DNA of 64,000 bases from JAZPYZ01 sp045544455 (GTDB lineage Bacteria > Bacillota > Clostridia > Oscillospirales > Acutalibacteraceae). Under the pieces are notes generated by a model. The model was not told where the DNA came from. It was given only the letters and a program-made list of their open reading frames with translations, and ran no database searches. The stretch lies in NCBI GenBank assembly GCA_045544455.1, contig JAZPYZ010000009.1, forward strand, positions 1 through 64,000. Direction: 5' to 3'. The position numbers were made by a program, and so were the translations under genes. Shown here in pieces: positions 24,848-34,603 of this stretch (position 1 is the first letter of the stretch; each line of letters opens with the position of its first letter).

Positions 24848-26045
24848 ATCGTCTTAATAAGCGTCTTATGGCCCGTTTCAAGTTTTGTCGTACGCGTCCG
24901 GGAATTTTGTCCTTGATCAAGTCTATGATATAATCGGGACTTTTCATATAGGTTTTGGCCGCGTGATCGAATCCGTTTTCCGCGACATCGCGATAGATCT
25001 CGTCCCGCACGGCTGTGCGTTTGGTCGGGTGGTTGAGATTACCTTGATTGCGGCGAATGGATTCTACGTCCACTTCGTGCGATACCATCAAAGCCGACGC
25101 TTGTTCCCACAGCGCCTCACCTTTTTCGTTGTTGACCAACACCGCCGATACGCCGCCGTCGTGCGCGTACGCCGGATATTCCCGTTCAATGCCCCAAAAA
25201 TCACCGATGGTGATGTCGCCGGACCGAAACCATTGCGCATACGGACAATTGTAACACGATTCGCGGTAGATGTCGCCGTGCAAAAAGGCGTGATAATACG
25301 GGGTAAGCGAGGCGATGCGTTCCACCGTTTTGACCTGGCCGTTCGGCCGTTGAATATCGGCGCGGTAGGTCAACGACCAATCGTGTTTGTCTTTACTGCG
25401 AAACACATAGTCGGTCACGGTACCGCCGTATTGTTCACCCAACCAGTTCAGATACGACCGGTACAGTTTCGGGCTCGGCACGCCGTGACAAATGATGTCG
25501 ACGGTCAGCAAATTATCGTACGGTTTACCCAAATAGCGGCGCAATCCGCCCACTTGGCAGGGCGTTCCCGAAAACAGCACCGTCTGGCCGGCTTTTAATG
25601 CCGCCTCGACGCAGATAAAACTGTCGTTCGTATCGCTTTGTACGTATTTGGAATTTTTCAAGGGTTCGAGTTCATCCAAGTTGCGTGCGCATTGCACTTT
25701 CGGCAAACCGGTTTGCGTGTCGTTCGCACTCCCAAACACGAGCCCGCCGTTTTCCAGCACCGTTTCGGCGATGGCGGTAAACGCCCCGCCCGATGCACTG
25801 CAGTTCAATTTTTCGGTATCGCGCAAATACGCGGCATACCCGTGCTCCGGCTCTCCGCAGAGTGCCCAGTTCAGCATGGAACACGCTTTGCGGCATTTTC
25901 CGCAGTTGATGCAGATCTCGTCATCGACTCGCGGCACCAAAAAGCCGTCGTCATTGTCCCACATCGTGATCGCGTTCACAGGACACGTATGTTCACAACC
26001 GCGGCATCCACAACACTTGAGACCTATATCACCGATATGTTTCAT
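24846..26045 (-). CDS. FrhB-like iron-sulfur protein of the polysaccharide cluster, copy 2
   Basis: This 399-residue protein has two N-terminal 4Fe-4S motifs (C11/C14/C17/C21 and C45/C48/C51/C55) and a coenzyme F420 hydrogenase/dehydrogenase beta-subunit-like domain with FSGTPCQ, CHGVPSP and CPYAQ motifs. No F420 pathway is visible, and relatives in Firmicutes surface-polysaccharide clusters are of unknown function; an electron-transfer role in sugar modification is an inference. ATG 26045 overlaps the stop of the pyruvyl transferase (ATGA). It is the last gene of the operon. Confidence 0.85.
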   Translation of the reverse strand: MKHIGDIGLKCCGCRGCEHTCPVNAITMWDNDDGFLVPRVDDEICINCGKCRKACSMLNWALCGEPEHGYAAYLRDTEKLNCSASGGAFTAIAETVLENGGLVFGSANDTQTGLPKVQCARNLDELEPLKNSKYVQSDTNDSFICVEAALKAGQTVLFSGTPCQVGGLRRYLGKPYDNLLTVDIICHGVPSPKLYRSYLNWLGEQYGGTVTDYVFRSKDKHDWSLTYRADIQRPNGQVKTVERIASLTPYYHAFLHGDIYRESCYNCPYAQWFRSGDITIGDFWGIEREYPAYAHDGGVSAVLVNNEKGEALWEQASALMVSHEVDVESIRRNQGNLNHPTKRTAVRDEIYRDVAENGFDHAAKTYMKSPDYIIDLIKDKIPGRVRQNLKRAIRRLLRR

Positions 26046-27145
26046 TTCGTCACCAACGCTTTCTCTAAAAACGCCTGTGCTGCGTCCCTTGCCGCCGCAA
26101 ATCCCGGTCGCACCGTATCGTAATCGATCGGGGTTTCGGCCGCTTTCAATCCTTCTTCCACGCTCGTAACCAACCGGGTATCGATCAGGCCGGTTTGCCG
26201 TAAGATGCTTTCCAGACGCGAATTGTATTTCGGCGCCGGTACGCACAAAAACGGGCGTTCAAAGTTCAACGAAAACGCCGTCCCGTGGAACGAATCGGTT
26301 ACCACGAAATCGGCATTCGCCACGTGCGCGAGCAGATCCATCGCGGTGTTTCCAAACCGGTTTTGAGCATGCGGTACAAACTCGAGCGAATCGGCAAAAT
26401 TCACCACGCGCCAACCGTTTTTACGCGCGATTTCCAACGCCAACTGCTCCACAACCTTGTTGCGGTTGAGGTTATAGATAAACACGTAACCGGGTTTGGG
26501 CGCCGGTTTGGTACAAAACGCGCGCCACTCATCCGCCGACAGTAACAACGACGGATCCACCACGTGTACGCCGCCGTCGATACCGATATCGCGCAAGGTA
26601 TCGAGTGCGGTATCTTCCCGTACCGAAATGGCATCGTAGGTCGAAAGCCACGTGTGAATTTTCGCTTTTTCTTCCTCTGAGAAATCGGTTTTTCCGAAAC
26701 TGCCGGCATACGCCACCCGTTTTTTGCCTTCGGGCGCAAACTGCAGATAATATGCCTTCAAATCATCCGGCGGATTGTTGTTTTGGGTGTTCCACACCTG
26801 ATCACTGCCACTGACGTAGGCATCCGCCTGCGGCACGTGATTCAGCAGATCCCGGTAGCAACGATACCGCCGAGGTGATACGTGAATATACCGTTTCATA
26901 AAGCGGTTCACGATATGGAATTGTACCGCGTTGACCGCCAACAACGGCAAAAATTTGATCAAGCGTTTGATCACCGATTGATGCCCTTTCGGGAACACCG
27001 CCCGGCCGAACGACATTCCTTCCGGCACATAGTCGATCACCTCAACCGTGTGGCCGAGTTTTTCGATCGCGGTTTGTGTCGCATAGGTCTGTAACATCGA
27101 TCCGAAATTGGTGATCCGATGTAATGTGATCAACGATACTTTCAC
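26042..27145 (-). CDS. Polysaccharide pyruvyl transferase family protein, copy 2
   Basis: This 367-residue protein begins MKVSLITLHRITNFGSMLQTYA and has the family motifs YVSGSDQVWN and ADFVVTDSFHGTAFSL. Members transfer pyruvate from phosphoenolpyruvate to a sugar to give a ketal, adding negative charge to surface glycans. The fold is GT-B-like. It is paired with and overlaps an FrhB-like gene, exactly like the copy at 28327-29463, which points to duplication of a two-gene module. Confidence 0.87.
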   Translation of the reverse strand: MKVSLITLHRITNFGSMLQTYATQTAIEKLGHTVEVIDYVPEGMSFGRAVFPKGHQSVIKRLIKFLPLLAVNAVQFHIVNRFMKRYIHVSPRRYRCYRDLLNHVPQADAYVSGSDQVWNTQNNNPPDDLKAYYLQFAPEGKKRVAYAGSFGKTDFSEEEKAKIHTWLSTYDAISVREDTALDTLRDIGIDGGVHVVDPSLLLSADEWRAFCTKPAPKPGYVFIYNLNRNKVVEQLALEIARKNGWRVVNFADSLEFVPHAQNRFGNTAMDLLAHVANADFVVTDSFHGTAFSLNFERPFLCVPAPKYNSRLESILRQTGLIDTRLVTSVEEGLKAAETPIDYDTVRPGFAAARDAAQAFLEKALVTK

Positions 27146-27160
27146 AGATGAACTCTCCTT

Positions 27161-28330
27161 TTATGGATTAAGAACGCCGAGTTTCACCAAAAAGCGGCGC
27201 AAGCGCTTTTTCGCCCCGTAAATCAACCGCCCTTTTGGGGTATCCATCGCATATTTTGCAGTTACGAATGCAAATCCATGCGTATGGAAATCCTGCCAAA
27301 ACATCGCCCGGTTTGGGTTTGGCGTAATCGGTTTATAATGGTTATACGATAATTGTTTAGCTACCGGCAATTCTGCAACAGAAAGCGTAGCACACATATC
27401 ATGAAATATCGCTTCGGCTTTCGGTGTGTTGGGGATGACCAATGAGCAACCTTTGTTATCGTCAAACGCCGGCAAGGTGTGTTCGATCCCCCAACAATCC
27501 CCGATGGTAAAGTCGGCCATTCCCGGATAACCGGCGTAGGGGCATTGTTCACACGATGGGCGGATAATATAGTTGCCGTAAAACAGGTCTTTAAAGTTTT
27601 GAGATAATTTGCTTTGCGATTCTTGTTTCCCGTTTTCATAAAAAACTTGTTCGTTGTGTTCGTGCCAACCTTTGACCTTCGAGCGCGCTTGATATCCGAC
27701 TACTTTGGCATTCCGGATATGTTCGAGGTGTCGGATATGCTCTGCCCAAACCAAAGGACTCGGTGCTCCGTGACATAGCAGTTCACAGGTTACTAAACGG
27801 TCGATATCGGTTTTCTTGGTTTTCAAATACCGGACAAGTCCCTCTACTTGACATGGTGTACCGGAAAACAATACGGCCCGTCCGGATTTCAGATCATCCT
27901 CCACCGACCTAAAAGCGGTGGTCATATCACTTTGTACATATTTAGATCCACGCAACCGATCCAGTTGATCTGCGGCATCGATGCGGGTGTGAACCACGCG
28001 CATCGTATCATCAAATGCCGCGCCATATACCGCACCGCCATCGGCCAACACGATATCTGCCAACGCCGTAAACGCGCCGCCGGATGTGCTGGCTTGTCGC
28101 ACGGTCTCGTCACGGTGTTTAATCGCAAACCCAGTTTCGCGATAGGGTTGTTTGGTGTGTTGCAGCGCCGGACACACGCGTTGACACCGTCCGCAGTTTA
28201 CGCACACCGTGTCATCGACTACGGGATATGCAAACCCGTCGATATCCGGCGTCATCTTAATGGCGTTTGCGGCACAAATAGCGTTACACGCACCGCAACC
28301 GTAACACATAGTTCGTTCTACGATCTTCAT
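27161..28330 (-). CDS. FrhB-like iron-sulfur protein of the polysaccharide cluster, copy 1
   Basis: The 389-residue product has two 4Fe-4S motifs (C9/C12/C15/C19 and C43/C46/C49/C53) followed by the FrhB-like domain with GSKYVQSD, FSGTPCQ, CHGAPSP and CPYAG. It shares these motifs in the same order with the copy at 24846-26045 but differs widely between them, so the duplication is not recent. ATG 28330 overlaps the preceding stop by four bases. Its reaction is unknown. Confidence 0.85.
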   Translation of the reverse strand: MKIVERTMCYGCGACNAICAANAIKMTPDIDGFAYPVVDDTVCVNCGRCQRVCPALQHTKQPYRETGFAIKHRDETVRQASTSGGAFTALADIVLADGGAVYGAAFDDTMRVVHTRIDAADQLDRLRGSKYVQSDMTTAFRSVEDDLKSGRAVLFSGTPCQVEGLVRYLKTKKTDIDRLVTCELLCHGAPSPLVWAEHIRHLEHIRNAKVVGYQARSKVKGWHEHNEQVFYENGKQESQSKLSQNFKDLFYGNYIIRPSCEQCPYAGYPGMADFTIGDCWGIEHTLPAFDDNKGCSLVIPNTPKAEAIFHDMCATLSVAELPVAKQLSYNHYKPITPNPNRAMFWQDFHTHGFAFVTAKYAMDTPKGRLIYGAKKRLRRFLVKLGVLNP

Positions 28331-29463
28331 CGACAATCCTCCAACGCTTTGCGCAGATAGGTCAGCGACTGTTCGCGTGCTTTTGCCAGCCGTTCGGCAT
28401 ACGCCCGTTCTTCATACGGCCATGTTTCCGGCACGGTATCATCACGAATTGTGTCGCATGGCAAAAACACGTTCGGTATATTCAAAATATCAACCAAAGA
28501 TTTCGTGCGTTCATGCAACGCTTGTCGGTTTTCTAATTGCAAATTGATTGGCACATAAAAGCGTTTTTCAAAAATCAGGGAAATGGCTGTGCCGTGGAAC
28601 GAGTTGGTTACCACATATTCGGCATTGGCAAACAAACACAAAAAATCATCCAATCCACAGGCCGGATCGCAACCTTTTCGTCCATATCGCAGCAGTTCAT
28701 ATTCCTGTTGCCCCAACCGCATGATCGGGCATCCTGTGCGCCTGGATAAAATTTGTGCCGTTTGTTCCATCGCATCGGTAACCTTGGTGTCGCCTGGCAT
28801 GACGTACATTAAGATATACCGTTTATTCGCATATTTACCGTGATAATCCTGAATCAGCGATTGCCATTCCTCTTTCGTCAGTAAAAACGTGGGATCTAAA
28901 CACACCTCGGCCGTTTTGCCGCAAAGCATCTTTACAATCGGCACACCGCTGGTTTCTCGCACCGAAATATGCCGATAGGGCTTGAGCATGGCACCACAGG
29001 TCTGAGCATACCGCCCCGCAAACGAAGCTTTCCCAAAACTTGATGCATAGGATATCTTGTTTGCGCCTTCGGGCGCAAAGGGGAGAAAATAACTGTAGTC
29101 AAACTGAAACAGATCCGGATTCCAAATTTGATCGCTACCCGATATATAGATATCGTATAATGGCGGATAGGCGGCCAGCTGGGTATGTGTGGTATAGTGA
29201 ACGGAGGACAAGGGGAGATGCTGGCGGCGGAACTGTTCCAGCTTGCGATGCTTTCGATGGCCGGTCAGTAACAAGGTCAACACGTTTCGCCCGGCATGTA
29301 ACAATTTACGTTTGGGCGACAACCCATAGGTAATACGGTTTTTGTCATTATAGTGGATGATTTCCGCTTGTATGCCGTTTTTCTCAACAGCTTTTGTCAG
29401 CGCATAGGCTTGCAATACCGCACCATAGTTATCGCTGAGTAACGTAATAATGCCTGCTTTCAT
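28327..29463 (-). CDS. Polysaccharide pyruvyl transferase family protein, copy 1
   Basis: This 378-residue protein has the start MKAGIITLLSDNYGAVLQAYAL and motifs IYISGSDQIWN and AEYVVTNSFHGTAISL shared with copy 2. It is expected to add pyruvyl groups to a glycan intermediate in the cytoplasm. A GGAGGGG ribosome site precedes the ATG. It is 31 bases downstream of the flippase gene in the same transcription unit. Confidence 0.87.
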   Translation of the reverse strand: MKAGIITLLSDNYGAVLQAYALTKAVEKNGIQAEIIHYNDKNRITYGLSPKRKLLHAGRNVLTLLLTGHRKHRKLEQFRRQHLPLSSVHYTTHTQLAAYPPLYDIYISGSDQIWNPDLFQFDYSYFLPFAPEGANKISYASSFGKASFAGRYAQTCGAMLKPYRHISVRETSGVPIVKMLCGKTAEVCLDPTFLLTKEEWQSLIQDYHGKYANKRYILMYVMPGDTKVTDAMEQTAQILSRRTGCPIMRLGQQEYELLRYGRKGCDPACGLDDFLCLFANAEYVVTNSFHGTAISLIFEKRFYVPINLQLENRQALHERTKSLVDILNIPNVFLPCDTIRDDTVPETWPYEERAYAERLAKAREQSLTYLRKALEDCR

Positions 29464-29494
29464 GCAAGCCCCTCCTTGTTTGTTGTTCTTTTGA

Positions 29495-30958
29495 CTATGC
29501 TTTGTGAAAACGTGCCAAAAGGGTATTTTTCAAATAGGCTAAAGTCGCATTTTTGGTGACGATCGATAATACGAGATACACGACCGCCCCCACGGCCACT
29601 TGGCCGATCAGCGCTAACAAGCTACCGCATCCGCGCATGAGATAACCGGTTCCGGTAACGGCCAAAACCATAATCGCCGCTAAAGCCATGTTGGGCGCCA
29701 CGTCCATAAACTGCTCTCTAAACGAATACCGGAACATGATCTTGCCGGTAACAACGAAAATCGCTGCCGAAATCACGTCGGTTATCAACGCGCCCCAAGC
29801 GATATAGATCGTGCCAAACGAGATGGTGGAGACCACCGACACGATACCGAGAATTTTTGAGGCCATCCCGATCTTCAGCGTGATATCGCTGCGCCCGATA
29901 CCGTTTAAGGCCTGTGCGCAGGTGGTTTTCAACGGTTGCAGGAAATAGTACAGGCAAAATAGTTGCATATACGGAATGCTTTCGTTCCATTTCGCCGTCA
30001 ACAACACGTCCACCAAGTTCGCGGCAACCGCCGCCATCCCAAAGAGCAGGGGAGACAACACATAGGTGCTGGCGCTAATGGTTTTGCGCATCATTTGTTT
30101 GATTCGTACCAAATCGTCTTGTTCTTTCGAATATGCCGATAACATCACGCGTTGCAACGCATAGTCGGTGTTGGTGGCGATCATCGACGGGAAGGTTTCA
30201 CCCTTGTTGTAAAACGCCAACATTTCCGACGTGTAGAATTTCCCAATCAACAACGAGCGAAGTTGCATATATGCCGTGTTGAGCAACCGGTTCCCGAGGA
30301 TATTGGCACCATATCGGAACATCTTGCCGCACCGCACAAATGCCGCCGTAAATCGCGGTCGCCATTTCACCGTAAACCACATCGCGACACATAACACGAT
30401 CTTGTTGACGATTTGCTGGGCGATCAGCGCCCATACGCCGCCGTTGCACATGGCCATGACAATGCCGGCCACACCGGAGATGAAAATAGCGCTTAGATTG
30501 ATAAAGAAAAATTTCTTAAACAACATATCGCGATAGATAATCGCGCTTTGTACCGAGGTAACCGCCCCGACAGGTAAGATCAGGGCGTAGATCCGCAACA
30601 CCGATACCAACAGATCGCGGTCATAATTCGCATAAAAATCCGCAATATACGGGGCGGCGAAAAAGATAACGGCGTATAAACCGACCGATACCAACATATT
30701 TACCGTAAAGATGGAATCGATATCGTCTCGATGAATGTCTTTCTTTTGGATCAACGCCGTTCCAAAACCCGTTTCCACCACTACGGTGGCGATGCTGATA
30801 AAAATCGTCACCAGCGATAACACGCCATAATCGGCGGGTAACAACAACCGCGCAAGTACGATCGACACGACTAGTTGAATGCCTTGTGTGCCGACTCGCT
30901 CAAACAAGTTCCAAAGCAAAGAGGCGGCAATCCCGTTTTTTTTATCGGAGCTGTGCAT
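29495..30958 (-). CDS. Wzx-like oligosaccharide flippase
   Basis: This 487-residue protein has about 12-14 hydrophobic segments and the N-terminal pattern of the polysaccharide-transport (MVF/MOP) group (SLLWNLFERVGTQGIQLVVSIVLARLLLPADYG). It should flip lipid-linked repeat units to the outer face of the membrane. Its start overlaps the end of the polymerase gene by 17 bases. A Wzx next to a Wzy-like polymerase indicates the Wzx/Wzy route. Confidence 0.9.
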   Translation of the reverse strand: MHSSDKKNGIAASLLWNLFERVGTQGIQLVVSIVLARLLLPADYGVLSLVTIFISIATVVVETGFGTALIQKKDIHRDDIDSIFTVNMLVSVGLYAVIFFAAPYIADFYANYDRDLLVSVLRIYALILPVGAVTSVQSAIIYRDMLFKKFFFINLSAIFISGVAGIVMAMCNGGVWALIAQQIVNKIVLCVAMWFTVKWRPRFTAAFVRCGKMFRYGANILGNRLLNTAYMQLRSLLIGKFYTSEMLAFYNKGETFPSMIATNTDYALQRVMLSAYSKEQDDLVRIKQMMRKTISASTYVLSPLLFGMAAVAANLVDVLLTAKWNESIPYMQLFCLYYFLQPLKTTCAQALNGIGRSDITLKIGMASKILGIVSVVSTISFGTIYIAWGALITDVISAAIFVVTGKIMFRYSFREQFMDVAPNMALAAIMVLAVTGTGYLMRGCGSLLALIGQVAVGAVVYLVLSIVTKNATLAYLKNTLLARFHKA

Positions 30959-32222
30959 GTGTGTTCAGCTCCTTTCGCCGATATCGCAACCATTTCGGTA
31001 CGTTGGCTTGTTCGTCTTCTCGCCACGGAACACTCGCGCAACAAATCAGCGACAGATAGATGGGCATATATTTGCCTGTCATGGGACATCCGCCGACCGA
31101 TAATATCAACAACGCAATAATCAGCATCCGTGAACGGATATCGCCTTTTCGATACTCATTAAGCAGGAAACAGGCGATAATTAAGACTCCCACGATTCCC
31201 GTCGTAAACAAGAATTCGGCAACGGATGAGTAGTTAACAAACAAGAATGGCACGTCTAAATCGTATATATTTGCGGTGACGTAGTTGCCGAATCCGGTTC
31301 CGAAAAACCATTGAATGGGACTGAGCAGTTGCATGGTGACATAGCCGGATGTACGTGCTGAGGTCGCGCTGTATTCGTCGGTGTTGGTTGCGCGATCAAG
31401 CGCAAAGGATAAGACCCCCGATTTGTACAACACGACGACTGCTGTCACAATGGTGATTAACACGATTACTCGTTTAAAAGACATTTGTTGATGGGCGACA
31501 CCATGGATCAACCACAATCCCCATAAAACCGCCACTGCGACAATTCCTTGTCCGGAAGTGGTCAGGATAATGCCGATCGATACCAAAATGGCATCTAACA
31601 AGCGACGATCTTTTTCGCTGTATTGTGGTCCGAACAGGCTACAGCACAGAAATGGGATCGTGCTATAAGCCATGTCGGCTGGCTCGGAATAAAACGCTCT
31701 AAGACGTCCGATTTCTTCACCGGCTTCATTTGTCATCTCAACGCCGCCGATCTTATTGGGCAAGGTGATACCGGCTCCGTAATAAAACACGGCTTGCACA
31801 CAAATATAGATGAATGCCGCCATCGCAATCATGCGATAGATTTTCATCGCGCGCCGATAATCAAACAGCGTGTCCAAACACAGCAACATAACGATGATCA
31901 AATATAAACAGTACCGACCGCATCGCAACAAGATGTCTGTCCGTGAGGAGTATAAGGTACCGATGATCATGTTGGAGAGTGTTACCACCGCGATATAGGC
32001 AATCAGTAGGTAGATGATGCCGCGCTTGTTCAGGTTGTAGTTTTGCTTGGAGAAAAATAACCCTACCGCCACCATCAACATGCCGATAACGTCAAAGTCT
32101 AACGGACCGATGGAATATTGCGCCAATACCGGCAACAAAAACAAAACGGTCAGATAAAAGGTTTGCAGTTTTGTCGATTTCTTTTTGATCATGTGCTGTC
32201 TGCTACTTTCTGTCGGTATCAC
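30942..32222 (-). CDS. Wzy-like O-antigen/surface polysaccharide polymerase
   Basis: This membrane protein of about 426 residues has ten or more hydrophobic segments and a large external loop (about 155-190), as in Wzy and O-antigen-ligase families; primary sequence conservation in these families is low, so the call rests on topology and context. GTG at 32222 overlaps the upstream stop (GTGA), suggesting coupling; ATG 32192 is an alternative start giving 416 residues. Neither has a good ribosome site. Confidence 0.75.
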   Translation of the reverse strand: MIPTESSRQHMIKKKSTKLQTFYLTVLFLLPVLAQYSIGPLDFDVIGMLMVAVGLFFSKQNYNLNKRGIIYLLIAYIAVVTLSNMIIGTLYSSRTDILLRCGRYCLYLIIVMLLCLDTLFDYRRAMKIYRMIAMAAFIYICVQAVFYYGAGITLPNKIGGVEMTNEAGEEIGRLRAFYSEPADMAYSTIPFLCCSLFGPQYSEKDRRLLDAILVSIGIILTTSGQGIVAVAVLWGLWLIHGVAHQQMSFKRVIVLITIVTAVVVLYKSGVLSFALDRATNTDEYSATSARTSGYVTMQLLSPIQWFFGTGFGNYVTANIYDLDVPFLFVNYSSVAEFLFTTGIVGVLIIACFLLNEYRKGDIRSRMLIIALLILSVGGCPMTGKYMPIYLSLICCASVPWREDEQANVPKWLRYRRKELNTHAQLR

Positions 32223-33415
32223 CGGATACCGTTATTATAGAGTGCTAAGTGCGCATCGATCTGCGCCTGTTCGGTAAATGCCAACGCGGCGTTACGCGCG
32301 CCGGTATACGGCATGGTACGTCGAATGGCATCCACCATCGTCGCTGCGTCCGCATCCCGCGGCACAACTGTGCCGGCGGTCGGATCGACGATCAGTTCCG
32401 GACACGCGGTGGAATCCATTACCACGGCCGGTGTGCCGCAGGCCATGGCTTCCGCCGTTACCAGCCCGAACGTTTCCTCTAACGATGGGTTAAAGAACAC
32501 GTCTGCCTCCGCGTATAACGCAATCAGATCTTGTTGGTTCCAGATGCGTTGAAGTCCCAGGATATTATCCGGCAAAATGCCGATTTGATCACGGGCCAAT
32601 CCCACCGTGACAAACATCCAATCATCGGGCGCTTGGTCCGCCACGCACAACAGGCGGTCGAACCCTTTTCGCTCATCCCATCCGTCGGATACCGACAAGA
32701 TCAACGATTTATCCGCCCCAATTCCGTAGGTTTCTCTCACCGTACTGTCCGCCGGTGCAAACTTGTCACAATCGATACCGTTATAGATGCGAATGATCGG
32801 ATATTCGCCCAGGAAGGAACGTTCGGTTTCGCGTTTCAACCAATCCGATACGGTCACGATGGTCATGTTCGGCACGCCGCAAAAAGCGGCTTTTTTATCG
32901 CGAAAATTGCGCGCGCTGGCATCGATCCACAAGCTCGCCGGATACCGCCGTTTTTCCGGGCAACGCGAACAAGCGGTTTGCCACTTGTCGCATCCGGCAC
33001 AGGTGAAATGGGTGCAATGTCCGGTAAACGCCCAACAGTCATGCAACGTCCATACCACGCGACCGCGATATTCCGTTTTCAGGTATCGAAACAACCGCCC
33101 CACGTGCAGATAATAGCCGTGCAGATTATGTAAATGAATCACGTCCGGCTGATACTCGCGGATAAACGCAATCAACCGTTCGGTTGCATGCCGCGAGAAA
33201 AAGCCGGTGCGGTCGGTCAGCCTGGCAAGCAACGCGTGCGCCAAAATCCCGACCGTACCGCCGATACGAACGCCGTGGTGCTCATCCGCGGCTTGTCCGC
33301 GTCCATACGCCACCTTGTATTCGCCGCCGGCTTGTTCCACCGCGCGTCCCAGTTGCGTTACGATTCGTCCGGTACTACCTTTCCCGAACACCGTATTGAT
33401 AAACAGAACCTTCAT
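32219..33415 (-). CDS. Glycosyltransferase family 4 protein
   Basis: This 398-residue GT-B enzyme has an N-terminal acceptor domain with HLHNLHGYY and TLHDCWAFTGHC, a cysteine-rich insert (HFTCAGCDKWQTACSRCP, about residues 138-155), and the C-terminal nucleotide-sugar site ending EETFGLVTAEAMACGTP, the E-x7-E motif of family 4. The cysteine insert is known in some polysaccharide GT4 enzymes and may bind a metal. It overlaps both neighbours by four bases. Confidence 0.88.
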   Translation of the reverse strand: MKVLFINTVFGKGSTGRIVTQLGRAVEQAGGEYKVAYGRGQAADEHHGVRIGGTVGILAHALLARLTDRTGFFSRHATERLIAFIREYQPDVIHLHNLHGYYLHVGRLFRYLKTEYRGRVVWTLHDCWAFTGHCTHFTCAGCDKWQTACSRCPEKRRYPASLWIDASARNFRDKKAAFCGVPNMTIVTVSDWLKRETERSFLGEYPIIRIYNGIDCDKFAPADSTVRETYGIGADKSLILSVSDGWDERKGFDRLLCVADQAPDDWMFVTVGLARDQIGILPDNILGLQRIWNQQDLIALYAEADVFFNPSLEETFGLVTAEAMACGTPAVVMDSTACPELIVDPTAGTVVPRDADAATMVDAIRRTMPYTGARNAALAFTEQAQIDAHLALYNNGIR

Positions 33416-34599
33416 ACGTTTTCCAATTCCTCAACATATTGCCGAATGTTTTCGGTGCGTGAAAATCGATCTTGGAACAGGGCGTATGCCCCGTCACATT
33501 GCTCGGATCGTGCATCCGCCAATCGTGCGATCGCGGCGGCCAACCCACTCGGATCGGTGGCACTGACGCATTCACCGGCTTGATATTGGCGTACTGTGTT
33601 GGCGAAAGCGCACCCTTCCCCAAAACAGAAGATCACCGGTTTCCCACAGGATAAACACACGCCGGTTTTGCTCGGCAACGCGGTTTTCACGCCGCCGTCC
33701 ACCAACGGAATCAAGTTAACGCCGGCTGCCCGATAGATCGCTGTCGCCATCGAGGACGGTTGCAGCGGCAACATAGTTACGTTATCCAATTGTTCACGCG
33801 TGACCTGTTCAGCGATGACGTCGCGGTTGACACCATCCCCAATAATCAAAAAGCGGATATCGGCGCGTTCGCGCAACGCCGCTGCTGCTTGGACCACCAG
33901 TTCCACGTTTTGCATCCGGCCGATGTTGCCGGCATACACCGCATAAAACACGTCCGGGGAAAGACCGTGTTCTTTGACAAAGGCGTTTTCTTCAAACGGG
34001 ATAGCTACCTTGTCGTCACCGTATCCCCAGTTATAAATCACACGAACACGGTCATCGGCTACCCCTTTGCCGACCAACAATGCTTTCATATCGTCCGAAA
34101 TGGTGATCAATCGGTCGGACAAGCCGTACACCTTGGTTTGCCACCATTCAAAATAGCGATACATGAAAGAACCTTCCGCCATTAAACCGCTTTGCACCGC
34201 GTTATCCGGCCAGATATCCTGTAACATTGACACCACTTTCATGCCGCATTTTTTCGCCGCGCGTACACTCCAATAGGAACTGTACGATACGTCTTCAAAC
34301 AACACGTCGGCACCGTCCACCTGCTTTAACATCCGCGCCATACGGATGTTGGTGATGGTGTCGGTCAAATACCGCACAATAATATTGGATTTTGACTGTC
34401 GTTTGCGTACCACCGGCCGATAGGTGACTAACGGAGAATCGATCCCCATCTGATACGCGGTATCGCCGGCATGTTCTACGGCCGCAATCCGCACGATTTG
34501 ATGTCCGGCTTCGATCCACCCTTCCAGCATGTCCCGAAACAGATGGTTATACGGACTGGTCGCCTCATGCAAGATTGGTGTTGCGATTACAATTTTCAT
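33412..34599 (-). CDS. Glycosyltransferase family 4 protein (WcaI-like)
   Basis: This 395-residue GT-B enzyme begins MKIVIATPILHEATSPYN and has a middle VYAGNIGRMQNVELVV strand and a C-terminal LPSKTGVCLSCGKPVI segment corresponding to the donor site. It should add one sugar of the repeat unit. Donor and acceptor cannot be read. It starts 4 bases downstream of the ATP-grasp gene. Confidence 0.85.
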   Translation of the reverse strand: MKIVIATPILHEATSPYNHLFRDMLEGWIEAGHQIVRIAAVEHAGDTAYQMGIDSPLVTYRPVVRKRQSKSNIIVRYLTDTITNIRMARMLKQVDGADVLFEDVSYSSYWSVRAAKKCGMKVVSMLQDIWPDNAVQSGLMAEGSFMYRYFEWWQTKVYGLSDRLITISDDMKALLVGKGVADDRVRVIYNWGYGDDKVAIPFEENAFVKEHGLSPDVFYAVYAGNIGRMQNVELVVQAAAALRERADIRFLIIGDGVNRDVIAEQVTREQLDNVTMLPLQPSSMATAIYRAAGVNLIPLVDGGVKTALPSKTGVCLSCGKPVIFCFGEGCAFANTVRQYQAGECVSATDPSGLAAAIARLADARSEQCDGAYALFQDRFSRTENIRQYVEELENV

Positions 34600-34603
34600 A
34601 CGT

